The notes below the pieces were generated by a model. The model did not search any database. It saw only the letters and a program-made list of their open reading frames with translations, and was not told where the DNA came from. From positions 160,893 through 224,892 of the forward strand of contig JAOTOM010004119.1 of the NCBI GenBank assembly GCA_034440615.1: a stretch of DNA of 64,000 nucleotides, read 5' to 3'. Shown here piece after piece: positions 1-12,044 of this stretch (position 1 is its first letter; each line of letters begins with the position of its first letter). This DNA comes from Ashinkailepas kermadecensis. Taxonomy: Eukaryota > Arthropoda > Thecostraca > Neolepadidae. The translations under genes and the position numbers were made by a program.

Positions 1-251
1 ATGTTGCTTCTGTCACAACTAGCACCGTGGAATGGGGAACCTCAGCCTCCAGAACTCCTTGAACCCGGGGGATGGGCAGAGGGGCCGCGAATACCCCAAT
101 ACAACTGAGCGGAAGGGTAGACCAGGGGAAGCTTGCTTACCTACTCGGGACAGGGGAGGAGTTGATGTTTCATGTCTGGATGAAGGACATAGCCAGGTGT
201 ATTTGAAATAAACGAACAATGGGATGGGAAGGGAAAGGATAAACAGCTATG

Positions 252-353
252 GTCCGCGTGCTTGCTAAGCACGTCACCAGCCGAAGCTGGCGCCCTTGCG
301 GGACTGGGGTCCGCGTATTCGGCAAGCACGTCACCAGCCGAAGCTGGCGCCCT
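252..353. repeat. Two-copy 57-bp tandem duplication
   Basis: Two copies, 252-296 and 309-353, each ending in accagccgaagctggcgccc. The distance is 57 bp. It has no coding meaning; the open frames across it are short. Position 1-250 shows nothing recognisable. Confidence 0.85.
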
Positions 354-739
354 TGGGGTTGCAGGTGTGCAGAACGATTTGCAGCATGGTCGACTTCGCT
401 GCATGCGTTATCATGTATATGATCCGATTCGTGTCATGGAACTGTGCTGAAGGCCTATGTTGGAATGTGATAGGCAAGGTATGTCGACTATAATTGTTAA
501 TTTAGGTCTGTCTTATAAATATAGCAAAAACACTAGTCCTTCAAACAACGAACATCAACAAATAATAAAGACTGAAAGTCTGAAAGAAAGAGCCGTTTGT
601 TAACTACATTAAAAGAGAACTACGATTACTACTTGTCTGCGCTGTTCTAAGCCATGTATTGAATATCTGAAATCGACATTTTATGTCACGGCGACCTTTA
701 GTACCAAGGATTCTGCAGGGCTTAAAGCCAATGCAACAG

Positions 740-1345
740 GCCAGGCTTTGCGTGAAGTTTTTTTTAACTCCCGCTATGGTTTTTCGCGGACAGTGAAAAA
801 TGGCGCGCGGCAACACGCCGAAATTTGGCATGCCTGTTCTCACATCAATTGGACATGTGTGAAGATTTTGATGTCAGGTCGTTCAAGGTCACCGAGTTAG
901 TCAAGATCAAGTAAGGCCACCTTCAAAAAGTGCAACCAGTCGTCGCGCTTTAACGTGTAACGATATTTGATTAAACCTTTCAGCGTTTAGCTATCTTTAG
1001 TGGCGCAACAAAATGAACAAGAGGAATTGTTGGATTTTTGCGTTTTCAATACTTATTGATTATTACATGTATTATTTGTTTCGCATATTTTGCCTACTAG
1101 GGCTAAAATCGAATATTCTGGCTAAAGTAACAACTTTTTATGAGGCTAAGCTTAATTAAAGCAATGCTTATCGGTGCACTCCACCCATTATAAAAATGAA
1201 CAATCGAAAACGCATCATTTTCCAAATTCCAAACACAAAGCTTTTTTCTTTTTTTGGGTGGTCAAACAATTTGGGACCATGTTCGATTTTGGCTTCCTTT
1301 TCTGATTCCAAATAAGTTTTGTTTATAAAATCTTCCCCAAAATGA
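740..1345 (+). mobile_element. MITE copy (partial), same family as 61.93-62.75 kb
   Basis: Same orientation and order of blocks as the more complete copy at 61925-62755. It begins at the gtttttcgcgg/cagtg block, followed by gcgcgcggcaacacgccgaa, aaatttggcat, acatcaattgg, the tcaccgagttagtcaagatc block, gcgcaacaaaatg, gctaaagtaacaactttt and the cccaaaatgactcat block. The terminal inverted repeats are poorly preserved. It lies beyond exon 8 inside the presumed next intron. Confidence 0.7.
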
Positions 1346-1681
1346 CTCATGCTAGATATTTCCTACCAGATATCAGATACCTCAAACCGTATTAGGTATG
1401 TCATTGATGTACAGAGCAATATGTGCAATGTGGGATGGCTGAAGTGTTCTACATCACTGATGCCCACCGTAGACCCGAGTGGGAGCCATAATCCATCTGC
1501 CTTACACCGCGGGGTTACATGCACCAGTATAGATGGCATTGCTGTGGACCCGAGTGGGACTATTTCCCATCTGCTTCGGGACACGGACGTCCTAATATGC
1601 TACGTCCCAGCTGCTCTGCACCACTCACCCTGGATGAAAACCTGAAGCTGAGCTTTGTCCCAGACGCTTGACGCCACTGAC

Positions 1682-1792
1682 CTCCGATGTAGACCCGGGT
1701 GCGACCGGGAGCCTCGTCGAACCCCACTCCTTCCACGGTCACGATGGCGCCGCCGGCAGCGGCCAGAGAGGTCGGGGTCACCTGGGTCACCT
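1682..1792 (-). CDS. PKHD1L1: PKHD1L1 exon 8: start of IPT domain 3
   Basis: The exon has 111 bases and is phase 1 in and out. The acceptor is tcccccag and the donor is GGAG followed by GTCAGT. It encodes (E)VTQVTPTSLAAAGG, then AIVTVEGVGF and RTRVYIG. This is a full IPT opening with V-T-x-V-x-P, G-G, and V-x-G-x-G-F, ending where IPT domains typically continue G-x-P-C. Human PKHD1L1 has 'EVTMIFPSQGSIRGG' at the same place. The acceptor and first 24 bases are repeated in an 82-bp tandem array immediately upstream (1793-2217 on the plus strand). The next exon was not identified with confidence; see the possible GRPC segment at 1591. Confidence 0.87.
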
Positions 1793-2217
1793 CTGGGGGA
1801 CGATTATACTCGGCTTACACCTCAGTTGTGTCAGAGCATGAGCGCTGATCAGGTCGGGGTCACCTGGGTCACCTCTGGGGGACGATCAGACCCGGCTCAC
1901 GTCTCAGCTGCGTCAGACCGTGAGCGCTGATCAGGTCGGGGTCACCTGGGGGGATCAGACCCGGCTCCGTCTGCTGCGTCAGACCGGGAGCGCTGATCAG
2001 TGGTCACCCTGGGGGCTCACGTCTCAGCTGCGTCAGACCGTGAGCGCTGATCAGGTCGGGGTCACCTGGGTCACCTCTGGGGGACGATCAGACCCGGCTC
2101 ACGCATCAGCTGCGTCAGAGCGTGAGCGCTGATCAGGTCGGGGTCACCTGGGTCACCTCTGGGGGACGATCAGACTCGGCTCACGCATCAGCTGCGTCGG
2201 ACAGTGAGCGCTGATCA
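1769..2217. repeat. 82-bp minisatellite carrying the exon 8 acceptor
   Basis: Units start at 1769 (the true exon border), 1851, 1933, a degenerate short pair near 1999, then 2053 and 2135, ending at 2217. Most steps are exactly 82 bp. Read on the minus strand, complete units contain the acceptor tcccccagAG and the first 24 bases of exon 8 (through GTGACCCCGACC), then diverge and meet TGA directly. The unit at 1933 has lost its acceptor. The array sits wholly on the intron side of the exon. Confidence 0.93.
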
Positions 2218-2893
2218 CGCTGGGCTCACACGTTGGCTAACGCATCATCCGCTGTCACACACACCTGGCCATGGTCTGGTCTGTGCATCTAAACAAGCAG
2301 TTCAGATGCACGGACACCGTGCTTCACACCGCACCTAACAGCTCTTCATATCACCTCATTCCACTCCACCAACAGAACTTTAGTGTTCCCGAGGAAACAC
2401 TGACCCATAAGCTGGTGATAAAACAGGATTGCAAGGCGTTAATATAATGGATACAATGATGAAATTAAGTAATTAATTGCAAATTAAACCGAACACCTGG
2501 CTATTCCTGGCAGTGGATTACAGCTACATTATGTAGTACAGTAAAACTTGCTCAAGGAAAGCACCGTGTACCTACGTAAGCTGATCCACATGTTGCAACA
2601 CGATGCACCCCACCTGCAGATCCGCATTATGGCCAGCTGATGTGCACGATGCTCTGCTGAACGGAGGACCCCACATTGTTGGCGCAGCAGAATCACCCGC
2701 ATCTGTTCTTTTCTTTGCATGATTCACCATGCAGGCCTAATGTTAAGCTTCATAATGTTGGTGTCGAGCTGAACGCCGACACCAGAGGTACACAAAACAG
2801 TCACCTGCGGTACGCGCCACCTGCCGCACCAGCTGACGTGTACACCACACCTGGCTGACGTGTACCACCGCACCTGGCTGACGTGTACCGTAC

Positions 2894-3004
2894 CTGGTAC
2901 CGAGAGGAAGTCGTAGACGGTGTCGTCGGCGGCGACTCTGCGTCGCTGGTCCTTCACAACCGACAGACCCCGCCCGCTCACCATCACCTGCACCGAGAGC
3001 GGCC
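2894..3004 (-). CDS. PKHD1L1: PKHD1L1 exon 7: end of IPT domain 2
   Basis: The exon has 111 bases and is phase 1 in and out. The acceptor is tctggttcccag and the donor is CCAG followed by GTACGG. It encodes PLSVQVMVSGRGLSVVKDQR and then RRVAADDTVYDFLSVP, the last strands of the second IPT domain, matching the human region 'HHNVSFILDNDYGRS...'. The final base plus the first two of exon 8 give Glu, producing the E-V-T transition also seen in PKHD1L1. An alternative donor seven bases earlier (TCG followed by GTACCA) would leave in phase 0 and fit less well. About 2.3 short copies of the border (tacacgtcagccaggtg) follow the donor. Confidence 0.85.
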
Positions 3005-3059
3005 CTGGGAACCAGAGGCGGGTGGGTCATCTCTGGTCAGGAGACGTCGCCTAGGGAAG

Positions 3060-3270
3060 GGGGAGTCTCCCGACACAGGAGTGTCACGCATAGTCAGGGC
3101 ATGTGCTACGAGGGAAGTCTCCCGACACAGGAGTGTCACGCATAGTCAGGGCATGTGATACGAGGGAAGTCTCCCGGCACAGGAGTGTCACGCATAGTCA
3201 GGGCATGTGCTACGAGGGAAGTCTCTCGACACAGGAGTGTCACTCATAGTCAGGGCAGGTGCTACGCTTA
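3060..3270. repeat. 52-bp minisatellite upstream of exon 7
   Basis: About four units containing cgacacaggagtgtcacgca, tagtcagggcatgtg and acgagggaagtctc, ending about 55 bp before the exon 7 acceptor. Unlike the exon 8 array, the unit does not contain the acceptor itself. Confidence 0.9.
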
Positions 3271-3835
3271 GAGTGGCGTTGATAAATTGTAGATGCCGCA
3301 TGTCCACATATATGTTCCATGTTCACGTATATCTCCATCCCCATTTAAATTTCCTCCATCTGCTTTTCAAACCCATTTACATGCGGAAGTCAAGTTACAT
3401 CGCTCATCTCTGTCAATAAATGATATCCATAATTTATCTAATCTCCCTCTCCTTCATCTTCTCCCTCTATGGCTCCCCTCCTCAGCAGACGACCAGCAGC
3501 TCAGCAGCAAACGGTCAGCTGTGGGAACCAGACAGAGGTGCTCTGGACTCTGGTACTGAATCGCCCACCCGCGCCACACCGATCCAACTTACAGTGGCAA
3601 CAGCGCACATAGACCTCATATTTCAGGAGTTCGCAGACCTTTTGTCACAATGCTGACTGGCCCTATTTATTTCTTCTCCAAAAACATCCCGCCCGCCAAT
3701 CGGACCATGTCGTACTTCACGCCTCACCTGCCGACTGTAACGAAGCTGACTGTACATACGCAGCTGTACGTTCAGGCCTATTGATGTAACGAATCGCATC
3801 AGCATCTATTTTGAGCATGCTACGCAGATGGGCGT
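3271..3835. other. Intron sequence without recognised features
   Basis: Intron between exons 6 and 7. It contains a pyrimidine-rich stretch near 3440-3480 and short open frames on both strands. None has a family motif or a convincing pair of splice sites. Confidence 0.5.
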
Positions 3836-4015
3836 GAGTGCGTGTGGGCGATGACGAGCGCTGGTAGACGGTGGGCGTTGGTGCGTGTGGGCACTGGTGG
3901 GCGCTGGTGGGCGTTGGTGGGCGTTGGTGGGCGTTAGTGCGTGTGGGCGCTGGCGGGCGCTGGTGGGCGTTGGTGGGCGTTGGTGTGGACGTTGGTGGGC
4001 GTTAGTGCGTGTGGG
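3836..4015. repeat. Degenerate 11-12-bp GGCGTTGGTG repeat
   Basis: Runs of tgggcgttggtg and tgggcgctggcg with interspersed gtgcgtgtgg. On the minus strand it gives spurious reading frames rich in RPHQRP. Strong G/T versus C/A strand asymmetry. Confidence 0.9.
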
Positions 4016-4154
4016 CGAATGCAGGTGAACGTAGATGTGTGAAGTATGTGTATACATGGCATAGGTTTATCCGTGTGTTGGTTTATTTACTTAGTTACTT
4101 TACTCATTGGAATATTGCCATAATTTCCGAAGCTGGGCCGTTGACACGCGGATT

Positions 4155-4690
4155 GTAACAACGAGACGACATAATATAGCAACATAACAACATAACAACG
4201 AGACGACTTAATATAGCAACATAACAACATAACAACGAGACAACATAATATAGCAACATAACAACATAACAACGAGACAACATAATATAGCAACATAACA
4301 ACATAACAACGAGACAACATAATATAGCAACATAACAACATAACAACGAGACGACATAATATAGCAACATAACAACATAACAACGAGACGACATAATATA
4401 GCAACATAACAACATAACAACGAGACGACTTAATATAGCAACATAACAACATAACAACGAGACAACATAATATAGCAACATAACAACATAACAACGAGAC
4501 AACATAATATAGCAACATAACAACATAACAACGAGACAACATAATATAGCAACATAACAACATAACAACGAGACGACATAATATAGCAACATAACATAAC
4601 AACGAGACGACATAATATAGCAACATGACGAGACGACATAATATAGCAACATAACAACATAACAACGAGACAACATAATATAGCGAGTTC
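4155..4690. repeat. 37-bp minisatellite, about 14 units
   Basis: Unit containing aacgagacgacataatatag followed by caacataacaacataac. It is nearly perfect, with R/Y variants (gacgac/gacaac, cataat/cttaat) and two shortened units near 4590-4630. Because 37 is not a multiple of three and the unit lacks minus-strand stops, it creates overlapping minus-strand open frames of up to 218 codons. These are not genes. Confidence 0.95.
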
Positions 4691-6507
4691 AGTTGATGTG
4701 CTGTCCCAGAACATGATCTCCATAACGGCACCACGTCTGACAAGAGACAAACTGGCTACGTCAGCACACGCTGAGAAAGGTATTCTCCTCAATAACGTAT
4801 TCCTGTCATTCTGCACCATATGGCGTGGTGTTTGTCGAGACAATGGAAGCAAAGCATTTGTGATATTGTATACAGGCTATCATAGTAGAAAAAGCGCAGT
4901 AGACAAGTTGTCGTGTTTTTCTAATAGCAATACATAAAATCTCCATAGTGGCCGTCACGACTCATATCTGAGACGTTTCACTCACACATCCGTGCTCACA
5001 GAAGATTTAGGCAGTATACGTTGTGCCAATAATAACAAACAGTGATCAATATTGCCGTAACGTCACAATTCAGAAAGCTCAAGCGAAATCTGCGCCAACC
5101 AGCGTGCTTACCGACGCCGCCATCTGTATATTGCCGGAGTTTTGGTGACATAGGACTGGGAATTGAGGTGAGTTTCCGTACAAATTAAGATACTAATTCT
5201 TCGGTTTCAATTGCAGGAAGTCACTGATGATATCCTCTGTGGGTTAGATTAGCAACTCGTACTTCAATTCTGTACAACAGGAGAAGTGCTTTATGACGCG
5301 TAGGAGAAGTGCTTTAACACACAGCAGCTATGCAAAGGATTGTACGCATAGCTGTTACATTTCTGTCCACCATAGCATTCGGATGATTATGTCCGATGTG
5401 GTATTGAAGATTTGTATTGTTCATAGCTGATTGCGAAATGTTTTGCACTGAACGGTTTTATCACTGGCAGTGGAGGTGGGGAGGAGGCTCCACTGGCCGT
5501 GGAGGTGGGGAGGAGGCTATTTTACTCCCGTTGGGTTTCCAAGTTAGCTTCTAAGTCCTTCGATACGTCACTTTGAAAGTTGGCAGGCTTTCCTAACGTT
5601 GATGAGCGCACCACGGGTCAAAAATGGAGCCTCAGGCTATGAACGTCTCGGAGTTGGAGCCGGTCAAGGTCAGGTCGCGGACTCGTCTACATGACCTTCG
5701 TATTGGACGTGCATGGAAGCATTCGGTATGAACTAACGGCAAAGGATCTTGTGGAAGTCAAATACGGGTGCATTGGCACGTTAACAACGAAAATTCAAAT
5801 AGAGACGCACAAAAAAAGATCATTTCAGGTAAATTTACCAGAACAACTTGATATTAAGCCAATAAAAACCATGGTATATACAATTTGTCTTTTGTGCGCA
5901 GTGACGAAAAAGAAACAGAACACATAAAGCACACATAGCAAATATATAAATAACACGGTTGGCACTAGTTGCAGTCAGTTGGCATTGCTGACATCGGAAA
6001 TCTGATTAGCTTAATGATGAATACTTCGTTCATAAATGGAATAATCTTGTGGGAAAATGCATCAGTGAATGTAAAATACTCACCCAAATGATGGGCTGTG
6101 GCCAAAATGTTGAATCTGAAATATTCAGAGCACATCCCATCTTTCCGGCTTCCCACTAACTGGGCGTGTATTCTTTTTCCAGCAAGGCAGCGAGACCTGC
6201 CACTGACCTTATGAACTCATGCTTATTCAAGTTAACTCGACATTCTCCTCCTCTCAAATAATTCATACACTTATTTTAGTTGGGGAGGAGCCTTGGGGGA
6301 TCGGGGACTTTTCAAGTTTGACACTTAAACTCTAGCCATAGGCTACCAAGAGTTCAGTCTCGTTTGTGGTTGCATTACGAAGAAAATGGACCATTCTCCC
6401 TGGATCGTGAACAAATGTGCAGATCTTCCCACCACTACAAAACAGGATGGACGGCTGCAGCTGACTGGGTGACGACAGTTCAGTATCTGTTTGAGCAGCA
6501 AGCTTAC
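4691..6507. other. Intron sequence; small duplications only
   Basis: Intron between exons 6 and 7. Contains a two-copy 27-bp duplication at 5467-5518 (ggaggtggggaggaggct) and a short duplication aggagaagtgcttta near 5281-5315. No exon with a known motif was found. Confidence 0.5.
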
Positions 6508-6614
6508 CTGCGTAAGAAGTGGACACTCTGCACGTGATGAGGTCGTCGGCGATCCCGTACACCTCGCTCGTCACTGGACTGACTGGGTCGCAGTTCTCTG
6601 AGCCCACTCGAATC
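6508..6614 (-). CDS. PKHD1L1: PKHD1L1 exon 6: middle of IPT domain 2
   Basis: The exon has 107 bases, enters in phase 2 and leaves in phase 1. The acceptor is cgccccacactcag and the donor is CAG followed by GTAAGC. It encodes [20 protein letters not shown] and then [16 protein letters not shown]. The pattern R-V-x-G-x-x-C, then L/V-Y-G, then a second Cys about 11 residues later (22 after the first) matches the human 'RVYIGGMPCELL...NLYGL...MVCKT' segment. The first base completes the Trp codon begun in exon 5. The downstream intron to exon 7 contains the (AT)n or GGCCC-free region 3005-6507, including the 37-bp and GGCGTTGGT arrays. Confidence 0.9.
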
Positions 6615-6734
6615 CTGAGTGTGGGGCGTCAGCAGGTAAGCATCAGTTACGGCCGGAGTTGATATCATGGATGTTTGTACAACCTATTTGCAATTTCGGG
6701 TGGCAGTTGCTGGATACATACGCACGCATATACA

Positions 6735-7350
<616 letters not shown>

Positions 7351-7479
7351 TACATACACTGAAAACACGATTTGAGTGCGGTGAAAAGGCATCATTAGTC
7401 AGCATTCAGTCTAATGGGCGCAATATGATCATTATGGTCGGTGCACCTTAAACCCAAATAACTGACTAACAAAGCATTC

Positions 7480-8092
7480 AGTCCAGTGGCGTAACCAGGG
7501 GTGGCGAAGGAGGCAGCCGCCCCCTGAAGGATCAGAGGGGGCCCTCCAGGCGACCGTCTTGAGGGACCCGTAAAGGTCCCCTGGGCCGACGTGAAAGGGC
7601 CCTTGACCGACGAAAGGGGCCCCGGACTTAGGGGAAGTGTCCCGGGCCGATGAAGAAGGCCCCGAGTCAACGGCGAGTACCAACTGGAAGAGGTTGATGG
7701 CTTTGTGCTGGTCAGACATGAAGGGCTTCCAGGTTGACAGAGGGGGCCCCGGATTGTTGGAAGGGCCCCAGGCTCACGGAGAGGGCCCCGAACCAATATG
7801 AAGGGCCCCTGAGCTGACGACGGGGCCAAAACTGAAGAAAGGGCCCCTGACCTGGAGAGGGCCCAAGCTTTTGAAAAGGGGCCTCCGGCCTGTCGTAAAA
7901 GGGTCCGGGTCGTCAAAGAGGCCCCTGAGACGGAAAAGGGTCCCAATTGCTGGAAAGGACCTCAGGCCGTCAGAAAGACCCCTCGGGCCGACGAATGGTG
8001 CCCAAGCCCCAGAAGTGCCCCTGGCCTGATGGAAGGGTTCCAATCTGTTAAAAGAGGGCGTCCGGCCTGACAGAGGAGGCCCTGGATTGCGC
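7480..8092. repeat. GGCCC-rich degenerate repeat element, period about 30 bp
   Basis: Begins with cagtggcgtaaccaggggtg, then runs as degenerate units of about 30 bp, each with a (A)GGGCCC core, such as gaaaggggccccggacttag and gaagggcccctgagctgacg. Related blocks lie at 18.04-18.85 kb (opposite sense) and 28.93-29.77 kb. The CAGTGGCGTA opening resembles hAT-type transposon ends, so this may be a non-autonomous transposon with an internally periodic body. That part is inference. Confidence 0.7.
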
Positions 8093-8454
8093 TTCATCAG
8101 TTTTTGTCGCACTTCATTGATGATTTGGAATAGCTGAAACCAGCATGGGACCTTCATACGCTTGCATCTCCTCCTTTCTGGTTCGCAATAGGCTTGCAAA
8201 TTTTTGCACATCACGGTAGAAGTTGATATTATTGCGGGAAGGAAAGCCAACTTTGAAAGGGCACTCGCCCCCTCGAAAGTATATAAAAACACCCTTGGTT
8301 AGACATGTATATAGATGAAGCACTGAGAGTGCTCTGTCGTTAGTTAAGAGTGAAGAAGAGTCGTCAGAACCGATATGTGGGAAAGAGCCTGACGATGGAT
8401 GAGATACTGTCGGACACAGACAAAATAATTACATCTGACGATAAGGGCTCAGAG

Positions 8455-8805
8455 TTTATGGTGATGAACTCATCGAATTACTGGCTTAGCCTCGGGGAGG
8501 TGTCAGACACCACGACGGATTACTGGCTTCGTCTTGGGGAGGTGTTAAGCACTACGATGAACTGAATTACTGACTTCGTCTGGGGAAGGTGTCAGGCACC
8601 TACTGAATATATTCCGTTTTCTTCCTTAAACGACGACCTTGTACACCGAAAACGCTTTAAATCTGAACGACGGTCTTCCGGCTTCGTCTCGGTGAGGTAT
8701 TAAGCGCCACGACGGACTTTTGGCTTCGTCTCGGAGAGGTGTTAAGCGCCACGACGGACTTTTGGCTTCGTCTCGGAGAGGTGTTAAGCACCACGACGCA
8801 TCGGC
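8455..8805. repeat. 42-50-bp minisatellite
   Basis: Units of ttttggcttcgtctcggaga followed by ggtgttaagcgccacgacg. The last three are exactly 42 bp and the earlier ones (8471-8590) are more diverged. Lies in the intron between exons 5 and 6, about 145 bp beyond the exon 5 donor. Confidence 0.9.
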
Positions 8806-8949
8806 CAACGGCGGGCGACCAATCGAATATCATCAATAGGAATGCTAGGGCCCTGGTCGACAGGCTGCGTCAACGTCATAGCTTCCTACAGCTTTGAATT
8901 TGATTCTTGGTGACAGCCGCTGTGATTACCACTCTGTCAAGACTCGTAC

Positions 8950-9107
8950 CAGGCGATGAATACATTGCTGTTGCTCGAGTCTGCCGCGTTGTTCGTGTCG
9001 ATCGAGTAGCGCGAGGTGAAGAAGCGGCCCGAGATGTTGACCAGGGTGCCGGGCGAGCCAGACGCAGGCACAACCGACTCCACGCGGGGCGTGTAGAAGC
9101 TATTGAA
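8950..9107 (-). CDS. PKHD1L1: PKHD1L1 exon 5: start of IPT domain 2
   Basis: The exon has 158 bases, enters in phase 0 and leaves in phase 2. The acceptor gttcgtgttgcag has a good pyrimidine tract and the donor is CTG followed by GTACGA. It encodes FNSFYTPRVESVVPASGSPG and then TLVNISGRFFTSRY. This aligns very well with the second IPT domain of PKHD1L1 (FRTP-x-I-x-S-I-T-P-x-SG-T-PGTL-x-TI-x-GR-x-FT). An Asn/Ser/Ala-rich loop follows and the exon ends in VFIA(W). It is the single most diagnostic exon in the window. Confidence 0.93.
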
Positions 9108-9589
9108 CTGCAACACGAACACAGACATCCGTCTACTGCATCATCTCTAAGTCCTCTCATCACAGTCACACTGACACACGTTTCACGAGCAGCAACAGTG
9201 GCATAAGTACATGAAAATTGAGAATAAGGAACTTTGAACTTCGAATTAAATGCGATTAGCATGCTTCATTCAACGCATAAAACCTCCCAGTCTTCGACTC
9301 GCACCAGATCATGTCCGATGCAGTGAGGACAATTCAGGTAATTTGTGATATCACAATGGAGTGGTTTTGACTCCACTGCCTCGCACGGCGCATGATGACC
9401 TATCTATATCGATTTGTGTGGAGAGCATGAGCGACGTGTAGAGGCAGAGTGACTGCTGTATGTGGCAAGGGTGATCGGCATGTATGAGCGCGTGTGGGTA
9501 GACACCGACATGTGCAAGCGTATGCCAACAGTGGCCGATTATGCACGCACGTGCATAAACAGAGTGGATCTGAACAATCATCAATGGCA

Positions 9590-9665
9590 GAGTGACGGGG
9601 CTGCATGGACAGAGTGACGGGCCTGCATGGGTAGGGTGACGAGCCTGCATGGGCAGAGCGACCGA
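9590..9665. repeat. 22-bp tandem repeat near exon 4
   Basis: Three to four copies of gggcagagtgacgggcctgc-at on the donor side of exon 4. Confidence 0.85.
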
Positions 9666-9727
9666 CCGGGATTCACTTGCATACACGTCAGATATGTATG
9701 TACATACGTATGAACAGATTCACCGAC

Positions 9728-9821
9728 CTGTATGTACTTGCCGTTGGTGCCAGCAGGCACTCCGTCGACGGAAAGACTCAGCAGGTACCAGTCACTGAGG
9801 CCGCTATTGACGCGAGGACCC
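9728..9821 (-). CDS. PKHD1L1: PKHD1L1 exon 4: end of IPT domain 1
   Basis: The exon has 94 bases, enters in phase 2 and leaves in phase 0. The acceptor is ctcgtgcag and the donor is CAG followed by GTCGGT. It encodes GPRVNSGLSDWYLLSLSVDG and continues VPAGTNGKYIQ. The SVDGVP motif is the last strand of the first IPT domain of PKHD1L1 ('VRVSVDGVPV' in vertebrates). The short cysteine-containing loop that follows this motif in the human protein is absent here, so the domain passes straight into the linker in exon 5. A 22-bp tandem repeat lies in the intron at 9590-9665. Confidence 0.88.
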
Positions 9822-10819
9822 CTGCACGAGTAGGCCGGTACGTTCCTCAAAACATGTCCCACTTCAGACGCGACACAGTCCACAAATGTGCCCTACACAG
9901 GCTACCCGCGGCCCACCGGTGTGCTTGGGTACATGGTGTCACATATTGATGTGCTCATGACGTTACAGACATTCTGCACGATACGGGATGTCTGTTGGGG
10001 TGTCCTGAAAGCATCTCGGTTCAATTGAAAAAGGATCGTTCCGTCACGAATACAGCAGTCAGACAAACATGCAAGATTATAAACGACCAATGAAAGCGCT
10101 TAACCACTGGCGCGACAATAATCTGAGTTCCAAAGTAAAACGCAAAAAGAAGCGTCATTATTCCTGGCTGTGCCAGCCCAATATGCATGTGTCGCGAGTC
10201 AGGCTGAAGCATAAGCCGGCATCACCGAACGGAGTACTGAATGTAATTGTATTTCATATAATGAAAGAGTGGATTAGAATACGCTACATTACACATGTAT
10301 GCATCACCAAAATAATTGTGTTGCATTTTGTTTAGCTTTGCTTAGTTTTGACTAATTTTAGATTGATTACCAAAGTTGTCAAGTCAAACAAGTTGGTTAT
10401 TTTGCCATTCAAATGAAAAGGTATGCGAACAAAGCACGGACAGATGCTTGAAAAAAAGTGTTCTGATCCATTTCGGAGATGGGGCAATTAACTAATAATT
10501 ACCAATAAGCCAATTGGACTTGGAATTGACAGTCGACACTTCCATAGCTTTGCTTCATATGGAATCTGCATTTTTGTTGTTTGTGGTAAATACTTGAATG
10601 TTGCAGCTTCAGCTCACCTAGCCCTCACTGAGAAAACCTATACAGACCCATGCTTGTGTCATGGATATCCTGTGGCATGTACGATGAAGAAAATATTAAC
10701 ATGAGGCAAGATGTGTATTATTGCAACGGAATACTTGTCGTTGGAAAATTGGATGCTGCTTTTCACTTGCTGCGTGTTGTTTTTCGGTAGTCAAAGGCAT
10801 GTAGAGCCTGATCTTAGTA
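9822..10819. other. Intron sequence, nothing recognised
   Basis: Intron between exons 3 and 4. Only short open frames without motif or paired splice sites were seen. Confidence 0.5.
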
Positions 10820-11655
10820 AACCGCGCCGTCTTTCCGGTCAGACCTCACAACCTGTCTTCATACCTCCGTCTAATCTCCAAACTAAACGTTGCACGAAAA
10901 CGAAAGTGGTGTCATCGGAAAGCGCTCGACGAGTAGGGCCAAAACCACCAGTAGAATGTTCCTCCCCCGCAAAAAAGTGACGTCACTAGGGGACATATTT
11001 GAGCACGACTATCATGTTTTTGTCCCTGGGAAGTTCATTTTGTGTGAAATTTTTAAAGCAAAAATGATTTGGAATCAGAAAAGGATGGTGAAATCGTCCA
11101 AGGCTCCGAAATGCTTGCCCAACCCAAATCAACATTTTGTTTGTTTGAAATTTTAAAATGTCGAGAAATCAAAATTTCCAGTTTTCAATGTTCTTGAATT
11201 TTATTTCTCTAATGGATGGAATGGGCAGATAAACGTAGGTTTAAGTCAACTTTCCCCCATAAAAGTGCTTACTTTGGCCAGAATCTTCGACTTTAGCCCT
11301 AGCTGGCAAATATGCAACACTAATAAGTCACCAAAAGGGAAAAAATCAAACATTCCACGGTGCATTTTATTGCATCCTTAAACATAAGCACACGCTGACA
11401 GTTCCATTCAAATTTCTTCATCCGTTAAAGCGTACCGACTGATTGAACGATTTTGGAGGTAACCCTCACTTGACCTTGACTAACTCATTGACCGTAGATG
11501 ACCTGCCAGCAAAATGTTTACACAATATGCTACATTGATGTGGGTAAAGGTATGCCAAATTTCGGGGCGCTTCCGTGCGCCGTTTTTTTCTCTCACTATT
11601 CGTGGAATACCTCAGGGGTAGGTGAAAATGACCCCCGGTCGAGACAGGGAGCACG
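10820..11655 (-). mobile_element. MITE copy, full length about 0.83 kb
   Basis: Reverse orientation of the 61.93-62.75 kb copy, with which it shares blocks throughout: gtggtgtcatcggaaagc, cgtcactaggggaca, ttggaatcagaaaaggatgg, agtgcttactttggcc, ctcattgaccgtagatgac and atgccaaatttcggggcgc. Its right end (aaaatgacccccggtcgaga) and left end (cgccgtctttccggtcaga) are a weak terminal inverted repeat. No transposase is encoded, so it is non-autonomous. Confidence 0.75.
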
Positions 11656-12044
11656 TGTATGCTTAATCTTCAGTGCATCTAATTAGGTAGTTATGGTATA
11701 CTTGCCAGTGTTTTTTTTTTAAACTGGTGAACTTAGCCTGCATCAATGAGTTGTTCAGATGAGTTTCAGTTGTTTGCCACATGTGGACTGAAACTTTGAC
11801 CTCAGAGCGTGGATTGGACCACTACTTTCACACTATGCATTATAGCTGCCACTGGTTTGTCTTGGTAAACCAATGATACCACACACAAATCTGAAAGCCC
11901 TTGTCAGCCTACAGGACAATTTTCCACAAAAAATCTCAGGAGGTTGCAATATCGGGAATGGTAACGGTACAAAAATAGCACAACTTGTATCACTGACCTC
12001 TGCAAATAATAAACGTGGAATATAATTTACTGTATTGTTCGTAC

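Noticed and set aside
4087..4852. Minus-strand 218-codon frame of YVVSLLCCYVAIL repeats, membrane-protein-like
   Set aside because: The hydrophobic look comes from the 37-bp repeat read in cycling frames; neighbouring frames are equally open.
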